Source: Tepidisphaeraceae bacterium (lineage in GTDB: Bacteria; Planctomycetota; Phycisphaerae; Tepidisphaerales; Tepidisphaeraceae). Taken from it: DNA of 64,000 bases. Positions 57,871 to 64,000 of this stretch are shown here, in pieces. The notes under the pieces were generated by a model. The model had not been told where the DNA came from. It was given only the letters and a program-made list of their open reading frames with translations, and ran no database searches. Position 1 is the stretch's first letter. Every line of letters begins with the position of its first letter. Both the position numbers and the translations under genes were made by a program. The stretch spans positions 1-64,000 of the forward strand of contig DASYHQ010000022.1 of NCBI GenBank assembly GCA_035998445.1. Direction: 5' to 3'.

Positions 57871-60447
57871 CTAAGCCTCGTCTCGGGCGATCTGGCGGAT
57901 GATGTCGGAGTGCTCGACCAACATGCGCCGGCTGGCGTTGGGACCGGCACGGAGGATCGTGGCGGCGGTCTGCTCGGTGGCGACGATTGCCGGCACGATC
58001 CGGCCGGCCGGAGCATTGCCGGACGCCGCGGTGCCGACCGGCCCGCCGGCGTTGTAGCCGGCGCGGGGGATCGATAGCACGGGTCGGCGCGGGATGCCGA
58101 GGTACTCGCCGAGGTCGAACCGCTCGAACGCCCCGGCGTTGAGCGCCGCCAGGAACGGCGCGTGCTGCTGGGCGGCACGCCGCCGTACCACGAACTCGCC
58201 AGGGGTCAGCATCGCAGGAACGCTGTCGACGTCCGGCCCGCCCCCCGGGATGAATCCGCCGCTGTTACGCTGCACGAACAGCCGGCCGATGATTCCTGGG
58301 GTAAACCCTCCACTGCCCGTGGCGGCGCCGAGGAACGTGTCGAGGAACTGCGTCACGATGCGGTTCACGAGGACCCGCTGGATCGTCTTCAGGATGTCGT
58401 TGCCGAGGTCCCGGAACGCGTCGGCCGCCCGCTTGGTGCCATCGATGACGTCGTTGAAGAAGTTCTCGAACGGCGACTGCAGCTGTTGGCGGATGCTCAG
58501 CATCGCTACGGTCAGTTCTGAGACCTTCTGTTTGGCCTTGTTTGCCACGCCGTCGATGTGTTGGATGACGCGGTCATACTCGGACTGGCTGATCACCCCG
58601 TCGGCCAGCAGCCCACGCAGGCGGCCGGTGACGCCCTGCAGGTCCGCCTCCATGCGCAGCGCGGCCTCGGCGACGCGGCGTTTGGCGTCTTGGCTGCTGA
58701 TGGCCCCGACCTCTTCGAGGTTCGCCGTGTTCTCCAGCGTCTGGTTATAGCGCTGCTGCGCCTCGTTCGCGGAGGCGATCGCCTCCGCCACGGCGGACTG
58801 TCCCGTGGTGCTTCGCCGGGCCGCCTGCTTCTGGTCCAGCAGGTCGATCTTCTGACGGTACTCCAGCAGGACGGCCGTCAGCTTGTTGATCTCCTCCTGC
58901 GCGTCGACGGCATCGCTGGTGATGACCTCGTTCTTGTCCGGCCGATTCGTCTCGTCAACCAGCCGCTTCTGTGCGGCGTCGAGCCGGGCCTGCGCGTCGC
59001 CGAGTTCACGGTCCAGCGCGTCGCGTTCCATCTGGTCACGCTGCCGCAGGTAGTCGCCAGTGCTGATCAGCTTCTGATCGTTGAGCAGCTCGAGCCGTTC
59101 CAGTTCGATCGCGGCACGGCGCTTGACCGACTCCTCGTCCTTCTGTTCGAGGATCGTGTTCAGCTCGTCCTGCAGGTCGCGGAGCTTCTGGCCGTTGCGC
59201 TGGAACTGCGCGGTCTGCTCGGCCACTTTCCGGTCGGTGTCGCTCTTGCCCGCGGCGTTACCCGCAGCGACCGCGTCAGCATCGTTGCTGAAATCTGCGT
59301 CGATGCCCGCACGTCCCAACAGGTCGCGTACGAAGCTATTGGCTACGTCGGCCGCCTTGACGTCCCTCTCGTAGACGAGGTTCACCACCAGGTCGACAAC
59401 CACCTGCCGTCGCTTCTCCAGCGTGTCGAGCTCGCCGCTCACCCCCCGAAGGAGGTCAATCGCGAGGCTGACGCGCTCAGCCAGCACCAGCACGGCCGCC
59501 GCGCTGGCGGTGAACTTGAAGGATGTCAGGGCTGCACCCGTAACGGTACCGGAAATGCCCGCACCACGGATCGCGAGTCCGACGGCAGTCCACGCTGCGG
59601 CGAACGTCAGCACCTTCGGAGTACCAGCGACCGCCTCCCGCGTCAGGGAGGACACGCCAGCACCGAGATCCCGCACCAAGTCGCTGTCGAGTAGACCCGC
59701 GATCGCCTCGACCTGGTCTGCCAGCGCCGGCGCGACGTCGGCCTGCATCTTCAGGATGATCTCGCCGATGCCCTCGAACGAATCGCCTATGCGGTTGTTT
59801 GCCTGCTCGATCTGGCCTAGCGGCGTCTGCGACAGGTTGGTCGCGAACTGGCGGTACCGGTCTAGGAGCTTGTCGACCGCATCGCCGTTGCGCAGCTCTT
59901 CGATCGTCAGCGTCTTCAAGGCGGGAATCGCCTTTGCCAGCTCGCGGGGCAGCGTTCCGCCGTACGTCTGGGCGACCTGTTCACCGGCCTCACCCAAGCT
60001 CTTGCCGAGGGCTGCCGAAACCTCTACCGTCGCGCGGATCGCCTTCTCGATGTCCCGGACGGCAACGCCGCGGTTGAGCAGGTCGGCAGCAAGCGCGATC
60101 GTGTCGTCGTCGCCGATCGTGCTGACGGCTTGGATCTCACCGGCGAGCTGCTGGATCCGCTTGAGTTGGTCCAGGTTCCCGCCGAGCGCCACCGTCAGCC
60201 GCTGCCGGTTCTCAACTGCCGCGCGGGCCTCATCCGTGGCGCGTTTGATCACGGCACCGATGGCGACCACGCCCGCCAGCGACGAGCCCACGCCGAGTGC
60301 TGTTGCTTTCAGCCCGTCGAAGGCGATCCTCGCGCGCCGCGCGAAGTCGCCGGTGCCGCCAAGGACGCCGTTCACCTTCGTCATGCCGGCCGTCAGCTGG
60401 TCATGAAGCTTCAGGACGACGGCGACGTCTTTGCGTTGTTCGGACAT
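57871..60447 (-). CDS. Tail tape measure protein
   Basis: 858 aa. It sets tail length and is ejected with the DNA. Layout: an N-terminal helical region (VAVVLKLHDQLTAGMTKVNGVLGGTGDFARRARIAFDGLKATALGVG), a TMP-type domain (AAVENRQRLTVALGGNLDQLKRIQQLAGEI, VSAALGKSLGEAGEQVAQTYGG), hydrophobic segments about residues 275-330, a long coiled coil about residues 400-690 (AQFQRNGQKLRDLQDELNTILEQKDEE, MERDALDRELGDAQARLDAAQ) and the late FFNDVIDGTKRAADAFRDLGNDILKTIQRVLVNRIVTQFLDTF motif common in tape measures. It lies directly after the frameshifted chaperone genes. Confidence 0.92.
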   Translation of the reverse strand: MSEQRKDVAVVLKLHDQLTAGMTKVNGVLGGTGDFARRARIAFDGLKATALGVGSSLAGVVAIGAVIKRATDEARAAVENRQRLTVALGGNLDQLKRIQQLAGEIQAVSTIGDDDTIALAADLLNRGVAVRDIEKAIRATVEVSAALGKSLGEAGEQVAQTYGGTLPRELAKAIPALKTLTIEELRNGDAVDKLLDRYRQFATNLSQTPLGQIEQANNRIGDSFEGIGEIILKMQADVAPALADQVEAIAGLLDSDLVRDLGAGVSSLTREAVAGTPKVLTFAAAWTAVGLAIRGAGISGTVTGAALTSFKFTASAAAVLVLAERVSLAIDLLRGVSGELDTLEKRRQVVVDLVVNLVYERDVKAADVANSFVRDLLGRAGIDADFSNDADAVAAGNAAGKSDTDRKVAEQTAQFQRNGQKLRDLQDELNTILEQKDEESVKRRAAIELERLELLNDQKLISTGDYLRQRDQMERDALDRELGDAQARLDAAQKRLVDETNRPDKNEVITSDAVDAQEEINKLTAVLLEYRQKIDLLDQKQAARRSTTGQSAVAEAIASANEAQQRYNQTLENTANLEEVGAISSQDAKRRVAEAALRMEADLQGVTGRLRGLLADGVISQSEYDRVIQHIDGVANKAKQKVSELTVAMLSIRQQLQSPFENFFNDVIDGTKRAADAFRDLGNDILKTIQRVLVNRIVTQFLDTFLGAATGSGGFTPGIIGRLFVQRNSGGFIPGGGPDVDSVPAMLTPGEFVVRRRAAQQHAPFLAALNAGAFERFDLGEYLGIPRRPVLSIPRAGYNAGGPVGTAASGNAPAGRIVPAIVATEQTAATILRAGPNASRRMLVEHSDIIRQIARDEA

Positions 60448-60450
60448 GCG

Positions 60451-61118
60451 TTACTCCAACAGTTCGTCCAGCGCGGTCTCGTACGCCGCGAAGCCTTCCT
60501 TGCTCTTGGTCGCGCCGTACGCTGTGACATCGTCAGCCATCGCCTCGGCCCGCCTGCGCCGGTGCAACGTCACCGCACCGACCAGCGCTCGCCGGTACTC
60601 TGGCCAGGTCATCCCGGCGTAAGGGGCTCCGTCCGTCCGTTGACGGTCGTAGAGGTCGGTGAGCCGATATCCTGAGGCAAGGAGGGTCGCGACGCCCCGA
60701 TCGAACGCTTCTGCGGGTCCGTCGGCGACAGTTCGGCCGCGATCGCCTCGACCGCGGCCACCAAGTTTTTTAGGCGTTGCTCCCCAACGAACGACAGTCG
60801 CGCCCACTTCAGCACCGCCTCCATCGTGACGGCAATGTCGGCGCCGGCCTCCTGCAGGCTGGGCACGCAGCAGGCGTCGACCACGCGCAGCACCGACGGG
60901 CCGACCAACGGGTACAGCGTGCGCAGCGCGGTGCCGGCGGGGTCGGCCGTGGCGATGACCGCGCGCCAGTCCATGGACAGCAGCGCCCCCATGACCTTGG
61001 TGATGTCGGCAGTGATCTGCTCGTCGACCATGTGGACGATGCCCAGCGTGTAGACGCGGACCTCGGCACCGTTGACCTTGACGGTATCGAACGTGCCTTT
61101 TGGTGTTGGTGGCTGCAC
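60451..61118 (-). CDS. Tail assembly chaperone, -1 frameshift fusion (gpGT type)
   Basis: About 222 aa. Ribosomes read the upstream frame from the GTG at 61118 to the slippery heptamer A AAA AAC (60765-60771). They then slip by -1 and continue with LGGRGRGDRGRTVADGPAEAFDRGV... to the stop at 60451. The extension (DLYDRQRTDGAPYAGMTWPEYRRALVGAVTLHRRRRAEAMADD) is helical and has no start codon with a ribosome site in the right place. The overlap just before the tape measure is the classical gpG/gpGT arrangement, and the longer form should bring the tape measure to the major tail protein. Confidence 0.8.
60609..61118 (-). CDS. Tail assembly chaperone, unshifted product (gpG type)
   Basis: 169 aa from the GTG at 61118, which has AGGAG 8 nt upstream; a TTG at 61142 is less likely. 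The fold is helical (VNGAEVRVYTLGIVHMVDEQITADITKVMGALLSMDWRAVIATADPAGTALRTLYPLVG). After the slippery codons AAA AAC it continues in frame for about 52 residues to 60609. It is the major product if frameshifting is at the usual few percent. Lies between the major tail protein and the tape measure. Confidence 0.8.
   Translation of the reverse strand: MQPPTPKGTFDTVKVNGAEVRVYTLGIVHMVDEQITADITKVMGALLSMDWRAVIATADPAGTALRTLYPLVGPSVLRVVDACCVPSLQEAGADIAVTMEAVLKWARLSFVGEQRLKNLVAAVEAIAAELSPTDPQKRSIGASRPSLPQDIGSPTSTTVNGRTEPLTPG
60765..60771 (-). promoter_or_regulatory. Slippery heptamer A AAA AAC
   Basis: In zero frame the codons are CTA AAA AAC. Both shifted codons re-pair as AAA AAA, the strongest type of bacterial -1 site. 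GC-rich sequence follows and could form a stimulatory stem. Confidence 0.8.
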
Positions 61119-61143
61119 TCGTTTAGCTCCTGGTAGGGACAAG

Positions 61144-61173
61144 GCCGCTGCCCCCGATTAGAGGGGCAGCGGC
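61144..61173 (-). terminator. Hairpin after the major tail protein gene
   Basis: GCCGCTGCCCC / GGGGCAGCGGC stem with a short loop. It lies 21 bp beyond the major tail protein stop, on the minus strand, with a weak T tail, and probably sets the ratio of tail protein to downstream genes. Confidence 0.65.
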
Positions 61174-61193
61174 TGTTCGGCTTGACGGTCGGT

Positions 61194-62030
61194 CTAGGGG
61201 AGCGCGATCGTCGGCACGGCGCCGAGCGGGTAAAGGACGCGGCCGGCGGGCTGGACCGAGTCGTTGAGCTTCTGCACCACCGTGACGTCGAAGTTGATGC
61301 GGCTGTAGTCGGTCTCGCTGAACGCCGGCGACTGCCCGTCGATCGTCGCGCGGAACGAATCGCGGGCGACGATCTCCGGGTTGACGGTGTCGGCCCCGTC
61401 CGTCCATAGCACCTGGCCGAGCACGCTGATCTTCGAGGCCGTGTGCGGGTTGAATTGCCGCTTGCTGCTGGCGATGACGTTGGGCGTGAAGCTGACCTTG
61501 ATCGTGGCGCCGGCGGTGATCGTGCTGCCCGGTGGGATGTAGATGTAGCCCCGCTTCAGCATGTAGGGGTCGGCGATCCAGTCGGTGCCCTGCGCCTTGC
61601 TGGTGGCGCCGACCAACACGGACTGCACGCTGGCGATGTCGTACATGTTCAGCCCGCCGGCGTCGAGCAGCGGCACGATCGAGTCCGGCCACGCCAGGTG
61701 CTCGCGGTCGGTGACCGGCGACGCCGACTGCGAGTACAGTGCGACGGCCGATGCGCCCCAGATGAAGATCTTGTTCTCGAGCGAGCAGTTCAGCGTCGAG
61801 ATCGTGAACTTCTCGGTCGTCTCGATCGTGCGCGACTCGACCTCGATCAGGTTGCCGTTGCGGGCATCCTTTGCGGTGATCTTCGTCCGCTGCATGTCGG
61901 GCACGACGACGTTGATGCTGCCGACGTCGCGCCAGCCGCCGATCTGCGCCCAGTCGTTGACGGGGTCGGCGAGGGCGCAGCGAAACATGCTGCCGCCCTG
62001 AAACATGCGTTGGTTGTTAATGACACTCAT
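61194..62030 (-). CDS. Major tail tube protein
   Basis: 278 aa. Position before the chaperones and a terminator-like hairpin after it suit the most abundant tail protein. A beta-rich sequence (FRCALADPVNDWAQIGGWRDVGSINVVVPDMQRTKITAKDARNGNLIEVESRTIETTEKFTISTLN) and a central SVLVGATSKAQGTDWIADPYMLKRGYIYIPPGSTITAGATIKVSFTP match the tail-tube fold in pattern. No close named family from sequence alone. Confidence 0.75.
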   Translation of the reverse strand: MSVINNQRMFQGGSMFRCALADPVNDWAQIGGWRDVGSINVVVPDMQRTKITAKDARNGNLIEVESRTIETTEKFTISTLNCSLENKIFIWGASAVALYSQSASPVTDREHLAWPDSIVPLLDAGGLNMYDIASVQSVLVGATSKAQGTDWIADPYMLKRGYIYIPPGSTITAGATIKVSFTPNVIASSKRQFNPHTASKISVLGQVLWTDGADTVNPEIVARDSFRATIDGQSPAFSETDYSRINFDVTVVQKLNDSVQPAGRVLYPLGAVPTIALP

Positions 62031-62055
62031 GGGGAATTCTCCGTTCGTGGGGGTT

Positions 62056-62538
62056 TCAGAACGATCGGCGGGGATCGGTCTTCTTGACGAGGTACGGGAC
62101 GATGAACCAGACGTAGAGGCAGATGATTCCGTCGCCGGCCTGGTCGCCGTCGGTCAACGGGGGCTGCGGGACGACGTCCTTCGATAGCAAGCCGCCCAGC
62201 CGGGGGTTGGACATAACGGCTCGCTCGACGTCGCTGCGCATCATGTTCAGCTTCGACTCGATCGGCGTTGGATCCTGCTGGCTCATCCGCGCGTAGCACG
62301 CGAAGACGAAAGGCTGGCGCCAGCCGATGTGAGTCGCCCTGGGAATGGCTGGGTCGTCGTCGATCTGGCTGTCCAGCTGAAACAACTGGATGCTGCCGTC
62401 GGCTGGCGACGATGGGACTGACACGACGCGCGACGCCACGGCGTCGAAGCTGTAGCCGTCGGCCTTCTTGATCGATTGTGCGGCATCCAGCAGGCGGATC
62501 GCGATGCGCTCGACGACGGGCAGTTCTTCCTCGGCCAT
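62056..62538 (-). CDS. Tail terminator / minor tail protein
   Basis: 160 aa. The gene lies between a neck-type gene and the tail tube gene, the slot of lambda gpU-like tail terminators. Visible: a helical start (ELPVVERIAIRLLDAAQSIKKADGY), VVSVPSSPADGSIQLFQLDSQIDDD, a GWRQPFVFACYAR strand and a late DGIICLYVWFIVPYLVKK strand. Its ATG overlaps the previous stop (TAATG). Function by position. Confidence 0.6.
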   Translation of the reverse strand: MAEEELPVVERIAIRLLDAAQSIKKADGYSFDAVASRVVSVPSSPADGSIQLFQLDSQIDDDPAIPRATHIGWRQPFVFACYARMSQQDPTPIESKLNMMRSDVERAVMSNPRLGGLLSKDVVPQPPLTDGDQAGDGIICLYVWFIVPYLVKKTDPRRSF

Positions 62539-63272
62539 TAGGCGTTCTCCGGTAAGTTGAGGGCGAGCAGGTCGTCGAACTTGTCCGTACCCTTGCGCTG
62601 CACGAATCGGCTGATCTGGCTGAGGACGTTCTTCGTCAGGTCACCCTGTAGTGCCGCGACCTCGCGGTCGAGGACGTCGGGCGCGTTGGCCAAGTAGCCC
62701 GCCAGCGTCTTGCCGAACCGCTCCTGGATCGGTAGCCGCGGCACCCGCTTCCGTTCGTCCACGGTGCCGTCCGGCCGCACCAGATTGGACTTCGTGTAGT
62801 GCAGGGCACCAGCGCGGTAGTGGATCTGCTCCTGCAGCGACAGTTCGCTCAACGCGATCAGCCGCTTGCGTTCGAAGACGCCGCGGTGACCGCTCTTCAT
62901 AATCGCGATGAAGGCGTCCTTCAGCAGTTCTCGGCCCTTCGTCCGACTCACCAGAACGGAGACGCCGTCTTTCGTCTCGCGCGTGCCGCGGAACTTCATC
63001 ACCGGGATTGGCCGATGCTTGACGTCGATCCGAGCCTCGACCGTCGAGCCCACCGTTCGGGCATCGGAGAGGCTGATGCGCTTTAGGCGGATCTCGGCGC
63101 GAACATCGCGTGACGGAAGGTTGATCTCCTTGACCAGCACCCGCGTGATCCGCGTGCGCGCGGTGGCCATGGTCCGGTTGCCAGCACTCATGGCCACGCG
63201 GAACGCCGTACGGGGGTCGCGTGGGAAGACCTTGCTCGGGTCCGGGTCGAACTGAAGGGTTAATTCCATCAT
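62538..63272 (-). CDS. Head-tail / minor tail component, unknown
   Basis: 244 aa from the ATG at 63272 (overlap ATGA) or 243 from the next one (TGATG overlap). A basic protein: FRVAMSAGNRTMATARTRITRVLVKEINLPSRDVRAEIRLKRISL has the pattern of prophage minor tail protein Z (lambda gpZ). The rest is Arg/Lys-rich and helical. Tail completion by position and this motif. Confidence 0.65.
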   Translation of the reverse strand: MMELTLQFDPDPSKVFPRDPRTAFRVAMSAGNRTMATARTRITRVLVKEINLPSRDVRAEIRLKRISLSDARTVGSTVEARIDVKHRPIPVMKFRGTRETKDGVSVLVSRTKGRELLKDAFIAIMKSGHRGVFERKRLIALSELSLQEQIHYRAGALHYTKSNLVRPDGTVDERKRVPRLPIQERFGKTLAGYLANAPDVLDREVAALQGDLTKNVLSQISRFVQRKGTDKFDDLLALNLPENA

Positions 63273-63613
63273 CGCACCAACACGACGACCTCGCCGCCGT
63301 CGACGGAGATCAGCCTGTGAAACGGTCGCGTCCGCGCCGGCTCGCCCTTGCGGATCGGGACGTCGACCTTCCACGTCCCCAGGTCCAGCTCGGCCGGGTC
63401 GATGCCCTTGAACGGGTGATTCAGGAAGCTGATGGCGATCTGCGGGAACGACCCGGGCTGCCCACCGGTCATCTCCTCCGAGGGCTTCCAGTCGATGATC
63501 ACCTTCACCGAACGCGGACGACCCTCGCCCGGACGTAGGATGACCGGGGTCTTTTCAGCGAACGCATCCATGAACGCGTCGCCCGCCTCGGCAAGAATGT
63601 CGTCCCAAGCCAT
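63269..63613 (-). CDS. Head-tail joining-type small phage protein
   Basis: 114 aa from the ATG at 63613 (MAWDDILAEAGDAFMDAFAEK), which has AGAGGG upstream; the frame to 63706 runs through a terminator-like hairpin. A pattern VILRPGEGRPRSVKVIIDWKPSEEM, then AISFLNHPFKGIDPAELDLGTWKVDVPIRKGEPARTRPFHRLISVDGGEVVVLV, suits the beta-barrel of head-tail connectors. Function by position. Confidence 0.55.
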   Translation of the reverse strand: MAWDDILAEAGDAFMDAFAEKTPVILRPGEGRPRSVKVIIDWKPSEEMTGGQPGSFPQIAISFLNHPFKGIDPAELDLGTWKVDVPIRKGEPARTRPFHRLISVDGGEVVVLVR

Positions 63614-63630
63614 CGCTGTGCCCTCTTCAC

Positions 63631-63666
63631 GAAAACGCCCGCAACGAAGTGACTCGCCGCGGGCGT
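63631..63666 (-). terminator. Rho-independent terminator-like hairpin
   Basis: ACGCCCGC / GCGGGCGT stem followed by TTTTCG on the minus strand, 20 bp beyond the stop codon of the upstream partial gene. Would separate head from tail transcription. Confidence 0.65.
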
Positions 63667-63686
63667 GGTTCCTTGTCACAGGCGAC

Positions 63687-64000
63687 TTACTTCGCGGCCT
63701 GTTCACGCGCCTTGCGGGCGGCGTGGATCTGCTTCAGCCGCTCGGGCCCGACCTCGACCGTCTTGTCGGCTCGGATCTGGTCGTCGCTCTTCCCGTCGTA
63801 GTAGGACAGGGGCTTGCCCCCGATGACCGGGTCGAACGGCGCCTTCGGCGGATCCGCGGGCGGGTTCGTCGAGCCCGTGTTGCCGGTGCCGGTGGTGGTG
63901 GTAGCGGTGGAAACGGTTTCCACCTTCGGCGGGTCACCGGCCGGGAGCTTCTGAGCCTGCTCGCGGGCGGCTTCCTCTTCCAGCCGGAAGAGATCGGCCC
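63687..64000 (-). CDS. Phage structural protein, 5' part outside the window
   Basis: The frame is open to the window edge, so the gene continues to the right. The visible C-terminal about 104 residues are charged and low in hydrophobics: a helical ADLFRLEEEAAREQAQKL, a Thr/Gly/Pro linker, and YYDGKSDDQIRADKTVEVGPERLKQIHAARKAREQAAK. Gene order (just before the joining protein) suggests a head or scaffold-related protein. Not identified. Confidence 0.6.
   Translation of the reverse strand, partial: ADLFRLEEEAAREQAQKLPAGDPPKVETVSTATTTTGTGNTGSTNPPADPPKAPFDPVIGGKPLSYYDGKSDDQIRADKTVEVGPERLKQIHAARKAREQAAK

Noticed and set aside
55265-57874. 869-aa frame antisense to the large tail protein
   Set aside because: High-GC shadow: Arg/Asp/Gly/Val-rich, no motif, fully covered by a convincing gene on the other strand.

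Overview
The window reads as a high-GC bacterial chromosome of the phylum Planctomycetota. A placement near Phycisphaerae/Tepidisphaerales is my inference. The supporting signs are a PEP-CTERM secreted protein, paired bactofilins, a PurS-PurL fusion, a FliW/CsrA flagellar switch and very dense intergenic palindromic repeats. About 45 kb of chromosome is followed by about 19 kb of an integrated temperate siphovirus that runs off the right edge.

Layout. 0.9-3.9 kb: a UvrC-like protein with a degenerate nuclease domain, then purE and purK. 4.5-21.6 kb: a large flagellar locus, nearly all on the minus strand. In transcription order it carries a small unknown gene, flgF, flgG, an L-rhamnose mutarotase, flgA, flgH, flgI, a FlgJ-like rod-binding protein, flgN, flgK, flgL, fliW, csrA and two flagellins. 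A broken PEP-CTERM gene lies between the flagellins on the other strand. 22-29 kb: a membrane-anchored protein, a SirB1-type protein, a DUF1569 protein, two bactofilins, a NeuD-type acetyltransferase, a small coiled-coil protein and a TauE-type permease. 29-45 kb: purL, an MscS channel, a CysJ-like reductase, gmhA, a copper cassette (Cys-rich secreted protein, TolC-like protein, CopA-type multicopper oxidase, Cys-rich peptide), a glycosidase-like protein and rfbB/rfbA.

45-64 kb: prophage. The left junction is the 3' half of a tRNA-Asp-like gene. An integrase, an Xis-like protein, two HTH regulators facing away from each other, a toxin-antitoxin pair and cargo genes come next. A minus-strand tail module follows: small head/neck genes, major tail protein, frameshifted tail chaperones, tape measure, distal tail proteins, an Erv1/Alr-like protein, an NlpC/P60 peptidase and a GpJ-like tip protein.

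How it fits together. FliW, CsrA and flagellin form the known three-part translational switch, and a GGA-loop hairpin is visible in one flagellin leader. Nucleotide-sugar genes (rfbA, rfbB, gmhA) and the rhamnose mutarotase inside the flagellar operon suggest a link to cell-surface or flagellar glycans, which is inference. The chromosome is studded with several families of palindromic elements. The prophage almost lacks them. One 138-bp element sits in frame inside purL and adds about 46 residues.
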